Shown one piece after another: positions 8,971 to 16,721 of a stretch of 64,000 bases of DNA. The position numbers were made by a program, and so were the translations under genes. The notes beneath the pieces are model-generated. The model did not search any database, was not told the DNA's origin, and was given only the letters and a program-made list of their open reading frames with translations. Location of the stretch: contig QCDO01000006.1 in assembly GCA_003278735.1 (NCBI GenBank), forward strand, positions 1 through 64,000, in the 5' to 3' direction. Every line of letters starts with the position of its first letter. The stretch's first letter is position 1. The DNA comes from Prochlorococcus sp. AG-355-J09. GTDB lineage: Bacteria > Cyanobacteriota > Cyanobacteriia > PCC-6307 > Cyanobiaceae.

Positions 8971-8999
8971 GCCACCCTCTATAAAGGTGGCTTTTTTTT
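8971..8999 (+). terminator. Rho-independent terminator of petF
   Basis: GCCACC (8971-8976) and GGTGGC (8986-8991) form a six-pair GC-rich stem with a nine-base loop, followed by a run of eight T. It lies 45 bases after the petF stop. Confidence 0.92.
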
Positions 9000-9003
9000 G
9001 TGA

Positions 9004-9372
9004 ATGGATAAATTTGAATTTTTCAAGACTGGCAGTGTTCAATCAAGTTATGGTGGTCAGTACAGTTATAAGGTAATTGGCCCATGTTGCAGACTTTATG
9101 ATAGGGAAGAGTTACCTTGGCCCTGCTCTAGGCTTGCTTGGAGAAGTAAGGAGCCTAGTTGGAGAAGAATAGGGTCTAGGTTCGTTGCTGATATGGCTTC
9201 AAGAAAATGTCCATCTTACTCAGTTCAGATTTTGGAACCTGGATCAAAACCAGTTGAGACTGTTATAACTCTTTTTTCAAAGAAATTTTCTTCTGATATA
9301 CAAGAATGGTGGTATAGCAAAAAACCAGGCTCAAAAGAACCTGGTAATATCTTCCCTTCTGAAATTGGTTAG
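9004..9372 (+). CDS. Conserved hypothetical cyanobacterial protein, 122 residues
   Basis: A soluble protein rich in Trp, Arg, Ser and Cys, with motifs GPCCRLYDREELPWPCSR (about 27-44) and FVADMASRKCPSYSVQI (60-76). The four cysteines in two close groups could bind a metal or form disulfides. I recognise it only as a conserved hypothetical of marine cyanobacteria. ATG start four bases after the petF terminator T-run. Its last codons contain a hairpin that reads as the terminator of the convergent pentapeptide gene. Confidence 0.7.
   Translation: MDKFEFFKTGSVQSSYGGQYSYKVIGPCCRLYDREELPWPCSRLAWRSKEPSWRRIGSRFVADMASRKCPSYSVQILEPGSKPVETVITLFSKKFSSDIQEWWYSKKPGSKEPGNIFPSEIG
9324..9345 (-). terminator. 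Terminator of the pentapeptide gene, embedded in the opposite CDS
   Basis: Read on the reverse strand, ACCAGG and CCTGGT form a six-pair stem with a ten-base loop, followed at once by six T. It lies 37 bases after the stop of the pentapeptide protein gene and inside the final codons of the forward-strand hypothetical gene. Confidence 0.75.
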
Positions 9373-9381
9373 CTTTAAATA

Positions 9382-9945
9382 TTATGCTTTTGGCTTTGGA
9401 GGCATGTAACCTTTTAAGCCAGTGCATTCAAGACTATCAATTGTATTAACTCCAGTTTGTGAGTTAGTTCCACTAGCTCTTTCACATAATGATTTTCTCT
9501 GAGAAAGATCAAGATTTGCATCAGTAAAGTCTGCCCCATCAATAATTGCCCCATCAAAAACACTTTTCATTAGCTCGCCATTTGTAAGATTTGCATCTGT
9601 AAAATCGGCATTATCAAAGCGTGTTGCATATGCAATAAGGTCCGTCATATTGGCTCCTTTAAAACTAGAGTTTTTTGCAGTCGTCACACTCATATATGCA
9701 CCTTGAAGATTAGCTTCTCCTAAATCTTGATTAGATAAATCATATTTAACATATTCAGTATTATGAAGGTCAGCACCGTGAAGATCATCTTTTAGAACGT
9801 CAACTGATGAAGGATCACTAGGATAGAGTGCATTTGCAGATATTGGATTAATAAGTAACCCAATAATTAATGGAAGAAAAATAAATAGTCTTTTACAAGA
9901 CTTATGTAGTGATGAAAAAATAGAGACCATTTCGATCGACATCAA
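9382..9945 (-). CDS. Exported pentapeptide-repeat protein, probably thylakoid lumen
   Basis: 187 residues. A basic N-terminus and hydrophobic core (about 18-35) ending in ISANA form a signal peptide. The mature part holds A(D/N)LxX-type pentapeptide repeats (HGADLHNTEY, GEANLQGAYM, KGANMTDLIA, DNADFTDANL, DGADFTDANL; about 55-145), which build a right-handed beta-helix. The end, SLCERASGTN...LECTGLKGYMPPKP, carries two cysteines and is typical of lumenal cyanobacterial members. Molecular function of such proteins is not settled. The start is uncertain; a later Met (residue 6) is possible. Confidence 0.85.
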   Translation of the reverse strand: MMSIEMVSIFSSLHKSCKRLFIFLPLIIGLLINPISANALYPSDPSSVDVLKDDLHGADLHNTEYVKYDLSNQDLGEANLQGAYMSVTTAKNSSFKGANMTDLIAYATRFDNADFTDANLTNGELMKSVFDGAIIDGADFTDANLDLSQRKSLCERASGTNSQTGVNTIDSLECTGLKGYMPPKPKA

Positions 9946-10016
9946 ATAGAAAAACCTAAGACTATTATTTCATGGGTTGGTCATTTACAACGCTCCTGCT
10001 AACGAACTGTTGCAGT

Positions 10017-10955
10017 TTATTTTATTTCTGCCGTTAGAAAATCCTTTGCAAGCTGAGTATTTGGAAAAACTTTTTGAGCCTCTTTAAGCAAATCGCTTGG
10101 AGTAATTGCGTTTTTATTAGTATATCTTGGACTTAAATGAGTAATAATTAATTTTTTTGTGTTAGATAATAATGCTGTTTTGGCAGCCATGATTGTTGTG
10201 GAATGTAATTTTTCGTATGCCATACTTTCATCCTCCACTGAAAAAGTCGACTCATGTACGAGTAAATCGGCATTTTTTGATAGTGAAACAGCTGATTCGC
10301 TAAACACTGTATCTGTGCAATAAACAAAACTTTCACCTTTTCTAGGAGGTCCACAGAATTCTTTCCCATCGAATGTCCTACCATCCGCTAATACGACTTT
10401 TTTACCTTGTTGCAGTTCTGAATAAATTGGTCCAGGTGCTATTTTTAGAGACTCTGCTTTTTTGATATCAAATATACCTGGTTTATCTTTTTCACTCACC
10501 CTATAACCATAAGCAGGTATTTTATGTTTAAGGCAGGCACAATTCACTTTTATTTTGTTGTTTTCAAATAGGATTTTATTTTCTGATGCAAAATTTTCAA
10601 CTTCCACAAAATTTAAGGGAAAAGACAATTTGCAAAAACTACTTTTAAGTGATGAATTTATAAAACTTCGCAACCCTGAAGGACCGTAAATTTGAATACC
10701 CTCACTATTTCCTGATAAACCTAAGGTAGCTAAAAGTCCAGGCAAACCATAAATATGATCACCATGCATATGAGTAATAAATATTTTCTTGATTTGTGAA
10801 GATTTAATATTGCTTTTCATTATTTGATGTTGCGTTCCTTCTCCGCAATCAAAAAGCCAAACTTCTGATGACTGTGATAATTTAAGTGCTAGGGAAGAAA
10901 CATTTCTCGTTAAGGATGGGACACCTGAGCTTGTTCCTAAGAAGGTGATATTCAC
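10017..10955 (-). CDS. rnz: Ribonuclease Z (tRNA 3' processing endonuclease)
   Basis: 312 residues, normal for the short bacterial RNase Z. It cuts precursor tRNAs after the discriminator base; this matters here because the tRNAs in the window do not encode CCA. The metallo-beta-lactamase motif THMHGDHIYGLPG (61-73) supplies the zinc ligands, with further ligands in CTDTVFS (about 212-218) and a C-terminal ITHLSPRY. The N-terminus MNITFLGTSSGVPS is the standard family start. Confidence 0.95.
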   Translation of the reverse strand: MNITFLGTSSGVPSLTRNVSSLALKLSQSSEVWLFDCGEGTQHQIMKSNIKSSQIKKIFITHMHGDHIYGLPGLLATLGLSGNSEGIQIYGPSGLRSFINSSLKSSFCKLSFPLNFVEVENFASENKILFENNKIKVNCACLKHKIPAYGYRVSEKDKPGIFDIKKAESLKIAPGPIYSELQQGKKVVLADGRTFDGKEFCGPPRKGESFVYCTDTVFSESAVSLSKNADLLVHESTFSVEDESMAYEKLHSTTIMAAKTALLSNTKKLIITHLSPRYTNKNAITPSDLLKEAQKVFPNTQLAKDFLTAEIK

Positions 10956-11028
10956 TTATTTATGATATTTTTATTGTTATATCTGGATTAAATTTAGACT
11001 TTTAGTCAAACTTAGGCAAATTAAGCAT

Positions 11029-12219
11029 TTGTTTTTAAACAAAGTGATACTTAAATTTAAAAATAACTATAGAAAATATTGCCTGATAAGTATTTTATTT
11101 ATTTGTATTTTTCAGAGTGAAAGTGTTTTTGCATCCAGAGAACCAATCATTAGAGTTTTGATATCAAAAAATAACAATTTAAGGATCAGATCAGATAGAT
11201 CAATTCCTTTAACAATAGAGGGTAAATTTTTTTCACGCAAAAGAATAAAAGGTCTAACTTTGAAAAATGAGAAAAATAGAAAAATTTTATATTTTGATAA
11301 GAATAAACAAAAAAAATATGACTTAAAAAATAATCAAAAATTTCAAGTCAGTTCTTCCGATGGAAGAGGTATTTGGGTAGGTCAGAAGAGATTTGCTGGT
11401 AAGCTTAATCTCTTTGTACTCGACTCCGAAATATTGGTAGTAAATGTTTTAGGAATAGAAAAATACCTTAATAGCGTAGTGGGTTCAGAAATGCCAACAA
11501 AATGGCCTATTGAAGCATTAAAGGCACAAGCAATTGCCTCAAGAACTTATGCTTTAAAGCAAAAGGGAAATAATTTATTTGATATAGATTCAACCCAGAA
11601 AAATCAAGTCTATAATGGCTTGGAATCAAGAACTTATAAAACTATCAGAGCCGTTAAAAGTACAAGATCTTTGGTTTTAACGTATAAAAATAAATTAATT
11701 AATGCTTTGTTTCATAGCAGCTCAGGCGGAATGACAGAAAATAGTCAAGATGTATGGAAAAATAAATATCCATATTTATCAAGTGTGAAAGATTTTGATA
11801 AAAATAATCCAAAATTTAGATGGGAAAAAAAATTTTCGAGAAATGAATTAATAAATTTATTTCCAAAGATTGGAGGTTTAAAAAATATAGAGATTCTAGA
11901 TATTACTAGTACAGGGAGGGTAAAAAATTTAAAACTTATTGGGGCGTATGGTTCTGATCAAATATCTGGGGTAGATTTTAGAAAAAGATTAGGCTTGAAT
12001 AGTAATTTCATCAGATTTAAATTCTTTGAGGAAGAATTAAACAACAATACTCCTCAAAAGAAAGGGTTGATAGTTTTTGGACAAGGATCAGGTCATGGAG
12101 TCGGAATGAGTCAGTGGGGGGCTAAATATCTGGCGTCTAGAGGCCAAAAAGCTGAAAGAATATTAAAGCATTTTTATAAAGGTGTGCAGGTTAAACCTTT
12201 TAAAAAAGATTACCTATAG
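11029..12219 (+). CDS. SpoIID/LytB domain protein, exported
   Basis: 396 residues with an N-terminal membrane/signal segment (about 17-36, ending SVFA). The SpoIID domain lies at about 140-380: LGIEKYLNSVVGSEMPTKWP, EALKAQAIASRTYAL and the C-terminal GQGSGHGVGMSQWGAK motif. In Bacillus SpoIID is a lytic transglycosylase cutting peptidoglycan; cyanobacterial relatives are probably wall-remodelling enzymes, an inference. The translation begins at a TTG codon; no ATG is well placed before the signal peptide. Confidence 0.88.
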   Translation: MFLNKVILKFKNNYRKYCLISILFICIFQSESVFASREPIIRVLISKNNNLRIRSDRSIPLTIEGKFFSRKRIKGLTLKNEKNRKILYFDKNKQKKYDLKNNQKFQVSSSDGRGIWVGQKRFAGKLNLFVLDSEILVVNVLGIEKYLNSVVGSEMPTKWPIEALKAQAIASRTYALKQKGNNLFDIDSTQKNQVYNGLESRTYKTIRAVKSTRSLVLTYKNKLINALFHSSSGGMTENSQDVWKNKYPYLSSVKDFDKNNPKFRWEKKFSRNELINLFPKIGGLKNIEILDITSTGRVKNLKLIGAYGSDQISGVDFRKRLGLNSNFIRFKFFEEELNNNTPQKKGLIVFGQGSGHGVGMSQWGAKYLASRGQKAERILKHFYKGVQVKPFKKDYL

Positions 12220-12222
12220 AAG

Positions 12223-13140
12223 TTATTTAGCATTAAGGACTAATTTTGGATTTATATTAGTTTGCTCTTCATTAAAGAAACCTATCCCAAGTAGTATTTG
12301 TTTTTTATCTATTACTTTTATGGGTTTTTTGTAGTCAAAAGATTTGTTTTCCTTGAAGTAATTAATATTAACTCTAATTGCTCTTCCTGTTTGCCAAAAA
12401 TTGATTTGTTCTTCGGTACTTAAGACAAATGATGAAATGTGATTAAGAGCAGAAATTGTTGGAATAATGAAATTTTTCGAGTTTTTTTTATCTTTTTCGA
12501 TATCAGATATTTTTATCGAGTTTTGTTCATCAAAGCCACAAGCTGAAATTCTTTTTAGCTGTAGAAGGCAACCCTCGGAATTGAGAATTTCTCCTAAATC
12601 TCTTGCAATTGATCTTATGTATGTGCCAGCTGAACATTTAACTTTTATTTCTATTATTCCGTTGATTTGGTCCCATTTAATTAAAGTAAGTTCGTCTATT
12701 TTTACTTCTCTTGGTGCTAATTCAAAAACTTCATTCCTGAAAGATTTTTTATAAGCCCTCTCACCATTGATGTGCACACTAGATACTTTCGGCGGAATTT
12801 GTTTAATAATTCCTCTAAATCTATTTAAGTATTGATCTAATTTTTTATCGCTGATTTTAGGCCAAATTTTTTGATTAATTATTTCTCCGTGAATATCATC
12901 AGTGTTAGTTCTTATCCCTAATTTAATTTGTCCTATGTAAGTTTTACCCTGAGGTAGATATTGAATAAATCTTGTTGCACTGCCTATCGCGATTGGTAAT
13001 ATTCCTATAACTTCTGGGTCAAGAGTTCCTGTGTGACCGACCTTTTTTGTATTTAGTAACTTCCTTATTTGTTTAACACAATCATGTGAAGTACATCCTT
13101 TATCTTTATTAATTACTAAGAATCCATCTTTAGTTTCCAT
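12223..13140 (-). CDS. truB: tRNA pseudouridine(55) synthase
   Basis: 305 residues. TruB converts U55 of the tRNA T loop to pseudouridine. The N-terminal [15 protein letters not shown] and the catalytic-Asp motif [20 protein letters not shown] (35-54; the Asp at 41 is the expected nucleophile) are clear, as is the later [16 protein letters not shown] (about 168-183). The C-terminal part is diverged, as is common. Convergent with the SpoIID-domain gene, with three bases between the stops. Confidence 0.95.
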   Translation of the reverse strand: METKDGFLVINKDKGCTSHDCVKQIRKLLNTKKVGHTGTLDPEVIGILPIAIGSATRFIQYLPQGKTYIGQIKLGIRTNTDDIHGEIINQKIWPKISDKKLDQYLNRFRGIIKQIPPKVSSVHINGERAYKKSFRNEVFELAPREVKIDELTLIKWDQINGIIEIKVKCSAGTYIRSIARDLGEILNSEGCLLQLKRISACGFDEQNSIKISDIEKDKKNSKNFIIPTISALNHISSFVLSTEEQINFWQTGRAIRVNINYFKENKSFDYKKPIKVIDKKQILLGIGFFNEEQTNINPKLVLNAK

Positions 13141-13216
13141 TTTTAATATTAAGAATACTTTGAGAAAGATTTATAACCATCCTATGATTTTAATATTGGA
13201 AATTTAGAGAAAGAAA

Positions 13217-13957
13217 TTGAAAACCAATAATTTTATTTTAAAAGAGTTTTTAGACAATGCTTTTAATTTGAAATCACATTTAATGGAATACTTATCTATT
13301 AGAGAATGTGATTTAGATGGATTCCTTGCAAATGCAAAGATGAATTTGGCAAATTCACATCCTGGAGATGCTTTGAATGATGTTACGGATTTTTATACTG
13401 AAATAGTTGGAGATCGGCATGTAGCTGATTTAGCTGCTTGGCATCTCACGAGTAGGGAATACATCGCTGATACTTTAAAACTTCAGCAGAGATTTTCTAG
13501 AACTTTAGTTTTAGATTTTGGAGGAGGAATTGGAACGCATGCCTTAGCTAACGCTATGTCTTCAAAAGTTGAGCATGTTTTTTTTGTAGATATTAATGAG
13601 ACAAATAGAAACTTTGTTGAATACAGGGCAAAGAAATTAGGAGTCGAAAAAAAACTTACTTTTTGCAAGACAATTCAAGATACACAAATATCTAAATTTG
13701 ATACGATAATTTGCCTTGATGTTTTGGAACATCTTGCTGATCCAGCTTCACAAATTGAGATTTTCAATCAGTTTATGGATCCTAATTCTATTGCTTTATT
13801 TAATTGGTATTTTTTCAAAGGAGAAAAAAATGAATATCCGTTTCATATCGACGACATTCAAATTGTTGAAAAATTTTTTGAGACTCTTCAATCAAATTTT
13901 TTAGAAGTATTTCATCCTATTCTTATAACTGCAAGAGCTTATAAGAAAATTAGATAA
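13217..13957 (+). CDS. Class I SAM-dependent methyltransferase
   Basis: 246 residues. SAM-binding motif I is [14 protein letters not shown] (about 97-110), then an acidic strand end VFFVDINE (119-126) and motif IV-like [11 protein letters not shown] (about 158-168). The first 90 residues form an unrecognised helical region. The substrate is unknown; no neighbouring operon explains it. TTG start preceded by a purine-rich GAGAAAGAAA. Its last eight bases overlap rpmA, which is convergent. Confidence 0.75.
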   Translation: MKTNNFILKEFLDNAFNLKSHLMEYLSIRECDLDGFLANAKMNLANSHPGDALNDVTDFYTEIVGDRHVADLAAWHLTSREYIADTLKLQQRFSRTLVLDFGGGIGTHALANAMSSKVEHVFFVDINETNRNFVEYRAKKLGVEKKLTFCKTIQDTQISKFDTIICLDVLEHLADPASQIEIFNQFMDPNSIALFNWYFFKGEKNEYPFHIDDIQIVEKFFETLQSNFLEVFHPILITARAYKKIR

Positions 13958-14210
13958 CTATATTAACTCTTTTTCTATTTCTTAAATTTCTTTTAATGCT
14001 TTCGAAACTTACGGTTCCTTCTTTGAGTGCAAAAAGGGTGTCATCTTTACCTTTTCCAACATTGATACCCGGCAAAAAGGATGTACCTCTTTGGCGAATT
14101 AAAATTGATCCAGCAGTTACCTTTTCTCCGCCATAAGCTTTCACACCTAATCTTTTGGAATTTGAATCTCTTCCGTTTCTAGTAGAACCTGTTCCTTTTT
14201 TATGTGCCAT
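13950..14210 (-). CDS. rpmA: 50S ribosomal protein L27
   Basis: 86 residues. The N-terminus [20 protein letters not shown] and the [22 protein letters not shown] segment are diagnostic of L27, which reaches toward the peptidyl-transferase centre. It follows rplU after nine bases, the classic rplU-rpmA operon. Confidence 0.97.
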   Translation of the reverse strand: MAHKKGTGSTRNGRDSNSKRLGVKAYGGEKVTAGSILIRQRGTSFLPGINVGKGKDDTLFALKEGTVSFESIKRNLRNRKRVNIVI

Positions 14211-14219
14211 TAGAATTGT

Positions 14220-14660
14220 TTAATTTGTAGATTTTTCGGATTTTGGTTTAGTTTCCTTTTTGACAGTTTCCTTTTTAGAAGAAGACTTAGGAGCACTTTT
14301 ACCTACTGTAATAGATTTTACCATAACTCTTGTAAGTTCTTGTCTGTGTCCCATCTTCCTTCTTGTCTTTTTTTTCGGACGCATTTTGTATACAAGAATT
14401 TTCTTATCTCTTTTATGTGAGACTACTTCTAATTCAATTTTTGCATCCTTAACGTAAGGTTTTCCAACAGTGATAGAGTCTTTGTCTTTTAAAAGTAAAA
14501 CTTTTTCTAGCGTTATTTTATCTTTCTCCTTTGCATTTAACCTGTCAATGTCATAGTATCTGTTGACTTCGAACCAAAATTGTTGACCCGAAGTTTCTGC
14601 TATTGCATACAATTCATTACTTTTTGAAGAATTGTTTGAGGAGTTTTTAGGATTTGTCAT
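14220..14660 (-). CDS. rplU: 50S ribosomal protein L21 with terminal extensions
   Basis: 146 residues against about 103 for a typical L21. The core runs from about residue 17 (YAIAETSGQQFWFEVNRYYD) to about 118 and includes KKTRRKMGHRQELTRVMVK. The N-terminal 16 residues are Asn/Ser-rich and the last about 25 are Lys/Ser/Glu-rich, both likely disordered and perhaps lying on the ribosome surface. Operon with rpmA. In many cyanobacteria kaiA lies upstream of kaiBC near here; only 143 bases separate rplU from kaiB in this window. Confidence 0.95.
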   Translation of the reverse strand: MTNPKNSSNNSSKSNELYAIAETSGQQFWFEVNRYYDIDRLNAKEKDKITLEKVLLLKDKDSITVGKPYVKDAKIELEVVSHKRDKKILVYKMRPKKKTRRKMGHRQELTRVMVKSITVGKSAPKSSSKKETVKKETKPKSEKSTN

Positions 14661-14725
14661 ATCTAAAAGACGCTATGAGGCTCAAATTGATAATTTGATT
14701 AAGCCTAATGAGCAATCATAATTGT

Positions 14726-14754
14726 TTGTTTATTTTCTTATTTTGTAGTGTAAT
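14726..14754 (+). promoter_or_regulatory. Possible kaiB promoter
   Basis: TTGTTT (14726-14731) and TGTAAT (14749-14754) with a 17-base spacer resemble sigma-70 type -35 and -10 boxes, about 50 bases before the kaiB start. In such AT-rich DNA chance matches are common, so this is only suggestive. Confidence 0.35.
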
Positions 14755-14803
14755 AAGTCAAGGGTTGTTTTAAATCTTTTATATCAATTCAGGAAATACA
14801 ACA

Positions 14804-15121
14804 ATGGCAGCAAGAAAAACATATATTTTAAAACTCTATGTTGCTGGAAATACTCCCAATTCAATGAGAGCTTTAAATACTTTAAGAGAAATTTTAGAAA
14901 ATGAATTCAAAGGAGTTTATGCTTTGAAGGTTATTGATGTACTAAAGCAACCACAACTTGCAGAAGAAGATAAAATTTTAGCCACCCCAACCTTAGCTAA
15001 AATTTTACCGCCACCAGTAAGAAAAATAATAGGTGATCTCTCAGATAGAGAAAAAGTTTTAATTGGTCTAGATCTACTTTTTGATGAATTAACAGAAACT
15101 GAATATATTGGAGATAAATAA
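14804..15121 (+). CDS. kaiB: Circadian clock protein KaiB
   Basis: 105 residues, the usual length. KaiB is the fold-switching clock partner that binds the KaiC CI ring in the night phase. The typical features are [18 protein letters not shown] (about 7-24), the [22 protein letters not shown] segment and [19 protein letters not shown]. It is followed by kaiC after 70 bases. kaiA is absent upstream. Confidence 0.97.
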   Translation: MAARKTYILKLYVAGNTPNSMRALNTLREILENEFKGVYALKVIDVLKQPQLAEEDKILATPTLAKILPPPVRKIIGDLSDREKVLIGLDLLFDELTETEYIGDK

Positions 15122-15191
15122 TATATTTTAAACTTTTATAATTGAAAATAAATTTAAAATTTATTTTATTTTGTTTAATTAGATCAAAACT

Positions 15192-16721
15192 ATGAATGAT
15201 AAGAAATTTGGAAAATCAAATAAAATGCAAGTACAAAAATTACCAACTGGAATAGAGGGCTTTGATGATGTTTGTAGGGGGGGGTTGCCTGTATCCCGAA
15301 GTACACTCGTTAGTGGCACCTCAGGAACTGGTAAAACTGTTTTTTCACTGCAATACTTACACCATGGAATTTGTAATTTTGATGAGCCTGGAATCTTTGT
15401 AACATTTGAGGAATCGCCTTTAGATATTATTAGAAATGCCGCAAGTTTTGGTTGGGATTTGCAAGAATTAATTGATCAAAATAAACTTTTTATTTTGGAC
15501 GCTTCTCCTGATCCTGATGGACAGGACGTGGCTGGTAACTTTGACTTATCTGGTCTTATTGAGAGAATTAGTTATGCAATAAGAAAATATAAAGCTAAAA
15601 GAGTTGCAATAGATTCAATAACTGCTGTGTTTCAACAATACGATGCTATTTACGTTGTTAGAAGAGAAATATTTAGATTGATAGCAAGATTAAAAGAAAT
15701 AGGTGTCACAACAGTTATGACTACAGAAAGGGTGGATGATTACGGACCAATTGCTAGATATGGTGTAGAAGAATTTGTATCTGATAATGTTGTCTTATTA
15801 AGAAATGTTCTTGAGTCAGAGAAGAGAAGAAGAACTCTAGAAGTTCTGAAGTTAAGAGGTACTGTACATATGAAAGGTGAATATCCATTCACTATGGGAA
15901 TGGATGGAATAAGTGTGTTTGCCTTAGGAGCAATGAGATTAACGCAGAGATCCTCAAATATTAGGATTAGCTCTGGAGTTAAAGATCTTGATGATATGTG
16001 TGGCGGAGGATATTTTCAAGATTCCATTATTCTCGCCACTGGAGCAACTGGTACGGGCAAAACAATGCTTGTATCAAAATTTGTTGAAGATGCTTATAAC
16101 AATAATGAAAGAGCAATACTTTTTGCATATGAAGAATCTAGGGCTCAATTGCTTAGGAATGCTACTAGCTGGGGTATAGATTTTGAAAAAATGGAAAGTG
16201 ATGGATTGTTAAAAATTATTTGCGCATATCCTGAATCAACTGGTTTAGAGGATCACTTACAAATCATAAAAACGCAAATTAATCAATTTAAACCAAAAAG
16301 AATGGCAATTGATTCTCTCTCTGCTTTAGCCAGAGGTGTAAGTTTGAATGCATTTAGACAGTTTGTAATTGCTGTTACCGGTTATACAAAACAAGAGGAA
16401 ATAGCAGGCTTTTTTACTAATACTGCGGAAGAATTTATGGGAAGTCATTCAATAACTGATTCTCATATCTCGACAATTACAGACACCATATTGTTACTTC
16501 AGTATGTAGAAATAAAAGGTGAGATGGCACGAGCTTTAAATGTTTTTAAAATGCGGGGATCATGGCATGATAAACGAATAAGAGAATTTATTATTACAAA
16601 TAGTGGCCCAGAAATAAGGGATTCTTTTTCTAATTTTGAACAAATATTTAGTGGTGCCCCACACAGGGTTGTGCCTGATCAAAATGTTCAAAATGTTTTT
16701 AAAGGAATAGATAATAATTAG
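15192..16721 (+). CDS. kaiC: Circadian clock ATPase/kinase KaiC
   Basis: 509 residues with two RecA-like ATPase domains. CI has Walker A GTSGTGKT (42-49) and catalytic E73-E74; CII has GATGTGKT (284-291) and E314-E315. The phospho-sites equivalent to Synechococcus S431/T432 are S427/T428 in SHIST. All catalytic residues needed for the phosphorylation cycle are therefore present. The C-terminal tail is about ten residues shorter than in Synechococcus elongatus (519). With no kaiA here, this fits the Prochlorococcus hourglass-like timer known from the literature. An eight-G run lies at 15277-15284. Its end overlaps nblS by four bases, convergently. Confidence 0.97.
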   Translation: MNDKKFGKSNKMQVQKLPTGIEGFDDVCRGGLPVSRSTLVSGTSGTGKTVFSLQYLHHGICNFDEPGIFVTFEESPLDIIRNAASFGWDLQELIDQNKLFILDASPDPDGQDVAGNFDLSGLIERISYAIRKYKAKRVAIDSITAVFQQYDAIYVVRREIFRLIARLKEIGVTTVMTTERVDDYGPIARYGVEEFVSDNVVLLRNVLESEKRRRTLEVLKLRGTVHMKGEYPFTMGMDGISVFALGAMRLTQRSSNIRISSGVKDLDDMCGGGYFQDSIILATGATGTGKTMLVSKFVEDAYNNNERAILFAYEESRAQLLRNATSWGIDFEKMESDGLLKIICAYPESTGLEDHLQIIKTQINQFKPKRMAIDSLSALARGVSLNAFRQFVIAVTGYTKQEEIAGFFTNTAEEFMGSHSITDSHISTITDTILLLQYVEIKGEMARALNVFKMRGSWHDKRIREFIITNSGPEIRDSFSNFEQIFSGAPHRVVPDQNVQNVFKGIDNN

